Assembly (NCBI RefSeq): GCF_028372415.1
Contig: NC_092872.1
Location: 552,994,705 to 553,058,704 of the forward strand
From: Notamacropus eugenii
Lineage: Eukaryota; Chordata; Mammalia; Diprotodontia; Macropodidae
Direction of reading: 5' to 3'
Length of the DNA stretch: 64,000 nt
Positions 56,010 to 64,000 of this stretch are shown here, one piece after another (the stretch's first letter is position 1; every line of letters begins with the position of its first letter). Both the position numbers and the translations under genes were made by a program. The notes beneath the pieces were generated by a model. The model was not told where the DNA came from and did no database searches. It was given only the letters and a program-made list of their open reading frames with translations.

Positions 56010-57480
56010 ATCATAATCTGTTATCATTTCATCCCTTCCTTTGCCTTGTAACCTCAAATCTTCTTCTTCATCTCCACTGTGATCTTCCGACTCCTAAATT
56101 CTTGCCCATATCTTGATCCTTTGGTGAACCAGTTCAATTTCATACCATCCTCCTCTCTGTAGTCTTCTGTTCTCGTATCTTATCACCATGCTTGCCCTCT
56201 CAAGTCTCAACTTTAGTTTACTTCCACTATCCACTGCCTTTGCTCCTACTCATGTGCATCTCAATAAATTTAGAGAAAAATCACAAAGCTTTAAGTCTGC
56301 TACAAGTTTATGTTACATGATTTCAATTAGACTCTCCCTCCAACAACACAATTGTTTTACACCTCTTTAATCAAATTACTTTCCCATTCATCATAATGTT
56401 TTTTCTGAACCTTTTCATACTCCCCCAAGTTTTACCATGCTTCTTTTATCTCAGCTGAGAAGTCTCTCTTCTCCTGCTCCTCATCTCATATCACCCAGAT
56501 ACCTTTTGCCAAACCTCCTTCATCTCTGTCTCACACTATTAAGTGGCTCCCTTCTCCTTGCCAAGGCAAACCATTTTATATACCTATATCATCCCATTCT
56601 ACCCTGTCTCCTCTAGACAGCTGCCCACTTTTTCATCCCCACTCTCTCACTTATCTTCAACGTCTCCATGACTATTGGTTCTTTCCCTAATGAGTACAAA
56701 CACACTCTTTTCCCCATTCCTTAAAATCCCTCACTTAATCTGTCCATCTCTGCCAGCTATTGTTCTATATTTCTCCTCTCTTTTGTGGCTGAACTCCTTA
56801 AAAGACCATCTATGACAGGTGCCTACACTTCCTTTTTCTCAGTCTTTAATTCCTTATAATTTGCCTTCCTAGCTCATCATTCAGTTGAAATTGCTCTCTC
56901 TAGAGTTGCCAATGATCTCTTGATTAACAAATTTAATGGCATTTTCTCAGTCCTTATCTCCACGCATCCTTTGACATGGGCAATCTTTCTCTTCTTGACA
57001 ATCTCTTCTCTCAGCTTTCTTCGTTCTTCTCTTACCTGATTTTCCTCTTACCTATCTGACTCTTCTTTTTCAGTCTCTTCTCCTGGATCTTCATCAAGGA
57101 CTTGCACACTAATTATGGGTGTCTCCCAAACCTTTGTTCTGGGCTATCTTCTTTCTGCCTTTATAATATTTTACTTGGTGATTGTATCACTCCCCATGGA
57201 TTCAAGTATCATCTCTATGTTGATTATTTTAAGGTGTTCTTGTCTAATTCTAAACTCTCTCCTAACTTTGAGACTTGCATTTTCAACTGCCTATTGGTCA
57301 GCTTGAACATGCAGACACCTTAAACTCAACGTATTCAAAACTAAATTCATCATTTTCATCCTAAACCTTCCTCTCTTCTTAACTTCTCTATTTCTCTGGA
57401 GGGCATCACCATCTTTCTAGTCATGGAAGCTAACAACTTAAATGTCATCCTTATCTCCTCATTCTCTCTCACTCTTTGAC
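56010..57480 (+). repeat. L2 LINE ORF2 with reverse-transcriptase remnant
   Basis: A long plus-strand L2: tccatctctgccagctattg, gaaattgctctctctagagt, tgccaatgatctcttgatta, tggatcttcatcaaggactt, tcaaaactaaattcatcatt. In the frame at 57102-57323 the residues LYNILLGDCITPHG and FKYHLYVDYF align with the L2 reverse-transcriptase motif (..LGDLI..HGF.YHLYADD..), with the catalytic YADD degraded to YVDY. Frameshifts and stops are frequent. It is dead but unusually long for L2. Confidence 0.85.
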
Positions 57481-57519
57481 ATTGACAAGTTCCTATCACC
57501 CCCCACACACTCAAATACA

Positions 57520-57790
57520 CTGTGTATGTGTGTATGTATATATATGCACACATGTATATGTATACATGTATATATGTATATTTGTACATGTGTGTGCACA
57601 TGCACATATATTTACACATGCATATGTGTATATGCATGTGTGTATATACACATCCACAGAAACACAAACACATGTCTATATACTCACATGTATACATATA
57701 TGTATGTTCACATGTGTGAATATATGCACATGTATGTAGATATATGTCCATATAACTATTTTTGTGTATATATATTTATCTATCTATCAT
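57520..57790. repeat. (TG/TA)n compound microsatellite
   Basis: About 270 bp of tgtatg, atatgcac, acatgtat and similar units ending in a tatctatcta run. Many hexamers are self-complementary (acatgt, gcatgc, tgcaca). The Tyr/Cys/His/Met open frames on both strands are artefacts of the repeat. Confidence 0.95.
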
Positions 57791-57929
57791 TGTGTTGCAA
57801 CTGAATATCCTTCTGGAAATAATCATAGGCAATGAGTATATGAATCTACTTGTCCTAATGATTACTTTAAGGCTGATAACTATATTTCTATTAATGCAAA
57901 TTGTGGGAGAAGACTGGATGATTGACTGG
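57791..57929. other. short unassigned stretch
   Basis: No feature was recognised. Confidence 0.5.
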
Positions 57930-58115
57930 AATTGTTTGCATTCTCTTTGTATATAATTTATATTTATTTATCCATGTATAGTCTCTTCCCCTGTTCCAGT
58001 CCCCAGTAACACTACAAGGTTCATTTCCTCAGGGGTGGGTCATGCCCAGTTTGTCTTTTTCCATTAGGTAGTACAAAGCACGATACATATTAATTGCTTA
58101 ATGGGTACTTGTTGA
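57930..58115 (+). repeat. L2 LINE 3' tail
   Basis: It reads tttgcattctctttgtatat, aatttatatttatttatcca, catgcccagtttgtcttttt and agtacaaagcacgatacata followed by ttaattgcttaatgggtact. It may be the 3' end of the L2 at 56010, separated by microsatellite growth. Confidence 0.65.
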
Positions 58116-58334
58116 ATCGAACCCCTAGTGTCTGGCTGTCGTACCAAATTCAGACAGGGTATTAGCATCTTCACAATAATATCTATCCTAAGTACTTCAC
58201 TCTCTCTTAGGGCACAATAATACAAATGCTACACTATCTAACACACCTTTCAAATTATGAAATATTGGTAGCTATCTATAGGTAGGATTGTCACTATAAT
58301 TCCATCTAGGAGTGACTATTGCAACCATGCAGTG
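58116..58334. other. no feature recognised
   Basis: Unassigned sequence. Confidence 0.5.
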
Positions 58335-58425
58335 GGCAGGAAGGTATCTCCAGTCATCCGGATCACTGTGCCCTGGTGACTTTGCACAGCCTTCCCTAAT
58401 TTAAATGCAACTGAAATTATCGTTT
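58335..58425 (+). repeat. SINE long-tail fragment
   Basis: It reads gcaggaaggtatctccagtc, atccggatcactgtgccctg and gtgactttgcacagccttcc, matching part of the tail at 12270-12370. Confidence 0.65.
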
Positions 58426-59060
58426 CTCGGTTTTATATGCATGCAATATATACAAATAATATGTTCATATGTCTATAGATACAAACGTAGATTTATCTAT
58501 ATAAAAATATTTATATATGCATATATCTATGTACATGTATACATAACTGAGAAACCAAAATTTCCATTTCATTTGTGATACATATATACATACATCTGTA
58601 TACATAAATAAATATATACATCTCCATAAATCTGAATCTGTATGAAGATAGCTGTAGACATAGATCTATGGATTCTCTTTGTATATCTACATATATAGTA
58701 TATCTAAACTATATAGTGATTGCAATCATTAGATATAGATAGACGGATGGATGGATAGATAAATCTAGAGTTTGAATATCTATCTTTTATTTATGTGCAT
58801 GTATCTATGTGAATGGCTGCATACATGTTTATTGATATTTATATATACAATATATGCACATATGTATTTTATGTACTTAATATATTTTATACATAGATGT
58901 GTACATATAAGTATATGTGTGTGTATTCTAAATATATATCATTATATAATGGGTGTATATATATATATATATATATATATATGCATTTTTCTGTAGATAT
59001 ATATATGTATATATAAACATAAATTGGCATATTATATGCATATACATGCATATGTCTTTA
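58426..59060. repeat. AT-rich microsatellite block with dispersed inverted and direct copies
   Basis: About 630 bp of drifting tatata, tacata, atctat and gatagatg units, including a pure TA run at 58957-58982. A non-simple phrase, aactgagaaacca, occurs at 58546 and 59071 in the same orientation and, as its complement (tttctcggtttt), at 58423. Confidence 0.85.
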
Positions 59061-59514
59061 TATTACACATATAACTGAGAAACCAGTTTCCACTTCAAGG
59101 TTTGTTTTAAATCTTTTTTTTCCTCCTATGTTGTGGTCACATATCTATTTACTGTAAGGAAAAATAACCAAGTGTTTTTACCTGCCCTGGCAAACTCCAA
59201 GAGTCTCCAGGTGAAGAGAAAGAGTTATTTGAAAAATCATCAGGAAATTCTATCCACAGTTCAAATCCATGGTGCTAGAGACTTTTTCCCCCATTGAATA
59301 ATTTCCTCAAAAATCCTTGTCTGGCATCTTCAGATCATCCCAGCATAGGCATTTTAAGTTTGTCTCCAGTAGGAGACTGAAAGATCACTTTACCCAGAAT
59401 GAGGTAGGCTAGAGGTAAGGTTAAGCATTAACTCAATGTGGCTTCTATTTCTCATCTCAACTATCAACCAATCAGAAAGGTCTTCTGATACATTTATGCT
59501 CTACTTTAATGATT
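59061..59514. other. no feature recognised
   Basis: Unassigned sequence after the microsatellite block. Confidence 0.5.
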
Positions 59515-59880
59515 TCACAGAATTTTAAAAAAATTGACTGTTGGAAGAGACCTTAGTCATAACCTACTTCAACCCACAAGTGAAATATGTCCTCTATCAT
59601 AACTTTCCAGACAAGTTGCTGTCCAGCACCTGCTTGAAGAGCTCTGAGGAGAGGGATTCCCATCCCCCTGGAAGGATCCTATTCTACTTTTGTCCACCTT
59701 TAATTGTTAAGAAGGTTCTCCTCATATCAAGCCTAAAATTCTGCTTTTTCCTCTTCCATCCATTGCTTCTGGTTCTGTTCTACTTGAAGACAGTAACCAT
59801 GTTCTTCTTGAGTATTCTCATTTCCAGGTTAAATGTCCTCAGTTTCTTTAACTTGAGTCCCTATGACAGGTTCTAGAGAA
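59515..59880 (-). repeat. CR1/L3 LINE 3' region, antisense
   Basis: The best CR1/L3 copy: actgttggaagagaccttag, agacaagttgctgtccagca, cctgcttgaagagctctgag, aattgttaagaaggttctcc, tcatatcaagcctaaaattc and gtattctcatttccaggtta. Confidence 0.85.
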
Positions 59881-60249
59881 GGCATATGTTATTATCAGCT
59901 TTGACATCATTGACAAAACCTTTGATTATTTATCTTGAAAACAGCCATAGATGTATTTTTACTTTCTAAGCTATTTTTTCTCCTCACAGGCATATCTCGA
60001 CAAGAAGTAATGAGATTCTTGAGGTCAGAGTTCTTAGGATCATTAGAATCTGGCCAAGAAGCAGAGACACTCCTTGAGGCATTAGGGGAACCATATTTGT
60101 AAGAGTCTCTGTGAACTATCAACAGGTATTCAATTCTGTAGATATCTGAGTTCTAAACACTACTGTTTATGCTTGCACTATGAACCTGTTACATCCAGTT
60201 GCCTTGATTCAGAGTCTCATTTATGATGGCAATCTCTTTTGTCTCAGTC
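59881..60249. other. no feature recognised
   Basis: Unassigned. A pyrimidine tract ending ctcacag (59988) followed by a 110-bp stretch without simple repeats looks slightly exon-like, but no donor or family match supports it. Confidence 0.35.
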
Positions 60250-60345
60250 TCTTCTCTGTGTGTGTGTCTCTCTATCTCTGTCTCTCTTTGTGTTTCTGTG
60301 TCTCTGTCTCTTGCTGTGTGTGTCTCTGTCTCTTTCTTTCCCCAC
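60250..60345. repeat. (TCTGTG/TCTCTG)n degenerate microsatellite
   Basis: Repeats of tctctgtg, tgtgtgtc and tctctgtc give Ser/Val/Cys-rich spurious frames in three phases. Confidence 0.9.
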
Positions 60346-60639
60346 ACACTGCTCTTTTTTCCTCATGGTCACTTTTGGCAGTTTTGTGAAAACAAATACT
60401 ACTTGGTTCAGTTGCCTACTTTCAAAATTAAAATAAATGTTAGATTTCATTTAGAACTAAGTGAAAATAAAGACTTTTTTCATATACAAGTTCTTGGACC
60501 CCCATCTGTCTGTGAGCCCAGAGGTCTGGGAATGCCATGTTAAGAGCCTCTACTTTGAATATGCTTCTCTTCCTTTTTTGTACCACTTAAGTCCCAGTCC
60601 TATTCATTCCTGGATTCTGCTTTTCCCACTGTATATTTG
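60346..60639. other. no feature recognised
   Basis: Unassigned sequence. Confidence 0.5.
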
Positions 60640-60875
60640 GTACAGTGGATGGACTTCCAGGCCTGGAGTCAGGAAGACTCATCTCCCTGAATTCTTTTCT
60701 CACCTCAGATATTTATTAGCTGTATGACCAGCACAAGTCAGTTAAGACTGTTGATCTCCATTTCCTTATCTGTGAAATGAGCTGGAGAAAGAAATGGCTA
60801 ACTGTTCTTTTTCAAGAAAACCCCACATAGGGTTATGAAATAGCAGACATGACTGAACTACAATGACAAAATTTG
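60640..60875 (+). repeat. tRNA-derived SINE with BovB-like tail
   Basis: It reads ggtacagtggatggacttcc, aggcctggagtcaggaagac, tatctgtgaaatgagctgga, gaaagaaatggctaactgtt, caagaaaaccccacataggg and agacatgactgaactacaat. Confidence 0.85.
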
Positions 60876-60879
60876 GTAT

Positions 60880-61055
60880 AGTGTAAAGAACACTAAATTT
60901 GGAATAAGAAGACATGCTACCCACTTCTTGTGTGACCTTGGACAGACTACTTCCCCTCTTTAAGTCTCAGTATCCTTATCAGTGAAATAAAAGAATTGGG
61001 ATAGATATCCCTCTAGGGAACCATCCACCTCTAATTCCTGTGATCTAATAAGACC
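60880..61055 (+). repeat. MIR-type SINE
   Basis: It reads tagtgtaaagaacactaaat, tgtgaccttggacagactac, ctcagtatccttatcagtga and aaaagaattgggatagatat. Confidence 0.7.
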
Positions 61056-61199
61056 TATATCCTTGTTGACTCAATTGGAAGATACTATTATTATCTTGAT
61101 TCAGCTGTGGCTAGCCCACTGCTGTCCTCTGCTCACAACAATGCTGGAAAATATTTCAGTTCTTTGTGTAACCTTCAAGGTCCTTGTTATTCCCAAAAG

Positions 61200-61335
61200 A
61201 ATCATGGAATCTTAAATTTGCAAGCGATTTTAGAGATGATCTAACTCAACCTCTTCATTTACAAATCAAAAAACTGAATCTCAAAGAGGTCAAGCAACTT
61301 GCCTAAGGTCACATTATTGGTATTTGGCAGGGCTA
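61200..61335 (-). repeat. CR1/L3 3' end, antisense
   Basis: It reads aatcatggaatcttaaattt, gcaagcgattttagagatga, tctaactcaacctcttcatt and caacttgcctaaggtcacat. Confidence 0.7.
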
Positions 61336-61339
61336 GTAT

Positions 61340-61575
61340 AATAATAGTTAAGATTTAATTAGAACTTTATGGTTCACAAAGCACTTTGTATATTTTATGA
61401 CATTTAGTTTAACAACTCTGCAACGTAGATATTATTATTATCCCCAACTTACAGATGAAGAAACTGATACTGCATGTCACACACCTTGCAAGTGTATGAG
61501 GTAATATTCAAACTCTGTTCTTTCTGTCTCCAAGTCCAGTTCTTTATTCTCTACATCACCTAGCTGCTCCCAAAT
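61340..61575 (-). repeat. MIR/THER-type SINE, antisense
   Basis: It reads gttaagatttaattagaact, ttatggttcacaaagcactt, attattatccccaacttaca, gatgaagaaactgatactgc and catcacctagctgctcc. Confidence 0.8.
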
Positions 61576-62429
61576 CTTCTGGCTTTCAGCCAAGCACCAT
61601 TTTTTTCCTCCACTGTACTATATTTTATGATTTCTGTAATTCTTTAAGGGATATACAAGTTGCTGAATTTGGCAGATGCTCCTGTAGCTTCTCTTTGTAA
61701 AAGACAGTTGGGGTTTGGTAACCAATGTTGCTGGTCCTCCGGGTTTCCTATTATCTTCTTGATTCAGTTGAACTAAGAACTCCCCTGTCAAAAGAATGGG
61801 ATTGTTCCCCAGTTTTTCTCTTCATTTCCATTTTCAATGCAGTTGAATTTGTTATAAGTGTCTCATTGTCTATCCTTGTCTTATTTAGAAATGACGGGAG
61901 GGGTCATATCTGTAGTTGATTGAATATAGTAAATTTGTTACATATGAGTTTCCTAGAGAGCAATCACATACCTTTAAGAAAGTGAACAATTTTGAAGCAA
62001 AAATAGCTTTCAAATGTCATTTAAAGCTGCCAGTGGGGAACTAGTCCAGTGCTCATATGATATTAAACAAAAAAAAGCTTCATTTTGTCTAAAAAATGGT
62101 ATATTGAAGTAAAAGAAAGAAAAACTCTAGCAAGCATTTTTTGGACCTAGAAATGGGTAAGAATATATGTGTTATTCTGCATATTATGTATTTTGGTCTA
62201 TTAAATATTTCTTTTTCAATTTGCTAAACCAGAGAATGTGGTTTAAGGGGCAAGATGTGTTTTTTATACTTATGGGTATCATGCTAAATGAATAGACTCT
62301 CAATATGTAATTCATGTGACATGGAAATATTAGTCTATCTTTACTTACTTTCTTATACTAAATTGTAAATATCACCACTGTTGATATGTAGGATTATTGC
62401 ATTTACAACCAAAAAGGCATCTCAATTCC
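61576..62429. other. no feature recognised
   Basis: About 850 bp of unassigned AT-rich sequence. Confidence 0.45.
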
Positions 62430-62545
62430 ATCTAATCATAAGATTATATATTTAGAAACAGAAAAGACTCCAGAAATCATCTAATCAACACTTCCCTCCA
62501 ACTTACAAGTGAATAAACTGAGGTTTAGAGAGGGAAAATAACTTA
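62430..62545 (-). repeat. CR1/L3 3' end, antisense
   Basis: It reads aatcataagattatatattt, agaaacagaaaagactccag, aaatcatctaatcaacactt and aagtgaataaactgaggttt. Confidence 0.65.
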
Positions 62546-62769
62546 TAAGTCTTTAAAAATGGGTCCTTTTACTCCCCCAAGGGTCTTTCTTTATATCTGT
62601 CCATTACACACAATTCAGGCATTGATGGGGAAAAAAAGCTTATTTTTTTTAAAAAATGAAATTGGCAAGGTTGCTTTACAGGCTAGAAAAAAACACTATG
62701 TATACGTACTTACCATCATTTTTAAAATAGAAAATCTTCAGTATGGTGTTATGAAAATATACTCAACCA
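62546..62769. other. short unassigned stretch
   Basis: No feature was recognised. Confidence 0.5.
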
Positions 62770-62940
62770 GAAGGTAAGAACAAGATTTGAATCCTGATAT
62801 GGCCACTGGATGGATACTTATCAGGAATTTTCTTGTTTAGGTAGTCAGTCAGTCAGTTGGTATTTATTAAAAGCCTAGCTGGACTAGGTGGCTTCTATGA
62901 CCTTTCCAATTCTGATGTTCTATGATTTGCAATGCTAACT
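62770..62940 (+). repeat. MIR fragments split by a short antisense L2-type 3' end
   Basis: MIR-like aacaagatttgaatcctgat and the MIR end actaggtggcttctatgacc, tttccaattctgatgttcta surround cagtcagttggtatttatta at 62847-62880, which reads like the reverse of an L2 tail. Confidence 0.5.
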
Positions 62941-63434
62941 GCAATATCATATGCAAATAAATGAGTCTTTTTACCTGTATAGCCTCAGTTGCTTCATTTG
63001 TAAAAGAGGGTGAAAAGCATTTGCATTCCCCAACATTCAGAGTTTTTGGAAAGGAAGCTTTTTTTTAAACCTGTAAATCTTAAAGGGTTACATAATTGTG
63101 AATTATTAAAACTGTTATAAAGGAAGAGAATTTCAAGGTCCCTCATTTGGAACCTTCAAAATTTACCAAAATCTGTTTGCAGAATTGAATCAAGGTGAAA
63201 CTCATAGCTCAAGGCATTTATATCACACACATCTCTAACCATAGCTTTCTTCCTTTCTCTGTCCATCTAAGAGATAATTGGAAATACTATACATATATAT
63301 ATATAAAACTGCTATATTGGAAAGAGTGGTGAATTGGTCAACATAGGACCTGATTAAAAACTGCAACTTTTCCAAACACTTCTCACCTGTCAGACATTAG
63401 CCAGATCATGTAAGAACCGTGGCCTTTATTTCTT
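62941..63434. other. no feature recognised
   Basis: Unassigned sequence, with a partial MIR-like tgtatagcctcagttgcttc near 62977 and a short TA run at 63293. Confidence 0.45.
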
Positions 63435-63500
63435 ACTTTGCAATATGAGGGAATTGGACTAGATGACCTCCAAGATTTCAGCTCCAGTTCAGCTATGTTC
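63435..63500 (+). repeat. MIR SINE tail
   Basis: It reads gcaatatgagggaattggac, tagatgacctccaagatttc and agctccagttcagc. Confidence 0.65.
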
Positions 63501-63589
63501 TGCAGATTTCAAAGGAACCAAGCAATAGATAAACATCATATCTGTTTCCAGAACTGCCACTTTGTACTGCTAGACAACTAAATTGCATA

Positions 63590-63850
63590 ATGGACAGGGT
63601 TAGATATCAAGTCAGGAAGTCTTGAGTCTGAATCCTGCTTCAACCACTTTCTTTTTGTTTGACCCAGGGAAGGTCACTTAACTTCTTTCAGTTTCACTTT
63701 CCTCCTCTGTAAAATGGGAATAATAATAGCGTTTATTTCAGAGGGTTGTAAGGATGAAATAAGATTATGCATATAAAAGGTTTTGCAAACCTTAAAGTGT
63801 TAGATAAAAGCTATGATGATGATGATAACCATGGTGATGACCATCATGAT
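63590..63850 (+). repeat. MIR/THER-type SINE with (GAT)n end
   Basis: It reads agtcaggaagtcttgagtct, gaatcctgcttcaaccactt, aggtcacttaacttctttca, cctctgtaaaatgggaataa, ggttttgcaaaccttaaagt and a short atgatgatgat run. Confidence 0.8.
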
Positions 63851-64000
63851 AACTAAATACCGTTGCACAGGGTCATGAGGAGCAGACAAGATGCTGGGAT
63901 TGAGAAAGCAAGACAATTTACACAGCACAAAAATCATCAGTCAAAGTTCACAAAAGAAAATAATGGATATTTGAAAACATCAATAGATCCTTGATTTCAC
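63851..64000. other. window end, no feature recognised
   Basis: Unassigned sequence to the window end. Confidence 0.5.

Noticed and set aside
57356-57804. Tyr/Cys/His-rich frames on both strands that look like cysteine-rich proteins
   Set aside because: They come from alternating TG/TA/CA repeats.
59940-60120. Possible exon after the ctcacag at 59988
   Set aside because: No donor site or recognisable protein, and only one acceptor-like motif; too weak to call.

Overview
The window looks like a non-coding stretch of a marsupial (metatherian) nuclear genome. The evidence is the repeat content: many copies of a tRNA-derived SINE starting with the box gcagctaggtggtgcagtgg and carrying RTE/BovB-like tails, MIR/THER-type CORE-SINEs, long L2 and CR1/L3 LINE fragments that are still easy to recognise, and L1/HAL1 elements whose 3' regions have a G-rich marsupial-like form. 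I found no intact host gene, tRNA, rRNA, CRISPR array or bacterial-style operon. The species cannot be fixed from the sequence alone; opossum-like or Australian marsupial are both possible.

Layout. 0-4.5 kb is a three-level nest: an L1 3' end is split by an LTR with a 4-bp target duplication, and that LTR is split by a HAL1-type element (5' UTR, ORF1, 3' UTR, no reverse transcriptase). 4.5-7.2 kb holds an L2 tail, a long TC microsatellite and a repeat-poor island. 7.2-9.4 kb is SINE and L1 3' sequence, followed at 9.4-9.8 kb by a processed fragment of the mitochondrial ATP synthase delta subunit gene (ATP5F1D). 10-24 kb is mostly old CR1, L2, MIR and SINE pieces, microsatellites and a solo LTR at 19.1 kb. 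24.9-26.1 kb is a class II (betaretrovirus-like) ERV fragment on the minus strand with a recognisable tRNA-Lys-type primer binding site. 26.9-29.2 kb has a probable hAT relic and an antisense L2 that is itself the base of a SINE-in-SINE nest.

30-35.6 kb is sparse, with SINEs, MIRs and a second solo LTR. 35.8-37.1 kb is the longest stretch where I recognise no repeat; it has the base composition of constrained non-coding DNA and contains one exon-like stretch with good splice signals. 37-45 kb has MIR, CR1, L2, two related minus-strand LTRs about 4.2 kb apart, and a full-length processed PSMA7 pseudogene (about 1.1 kb) flanked by an 11-bp direct repeat. 45-54 kb has an inverted pair of full-length SINEs, an antisense L1 ORF2 split by another L1/HAL1 3' end, and a minus-strand LTR-internal-LTR provirus relic (50.2-53.2 kb) sitting inside a plus-strand L1. 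54-64 kb has a plus-strand L2 with recognisable reverse-transcriptase remnants, long AT/GT microsatellites, CR1, MIR and SINE copies.

There is no gene network to describe. The value of the window is as a record of retroelement layers, with two retrocopies of housekeeping mRNAs and two or three repeat-free islands that could be regulatory. I saw no previously undescribed biological system. All repeat family names are assigned by eye and should be read as class-level calls.
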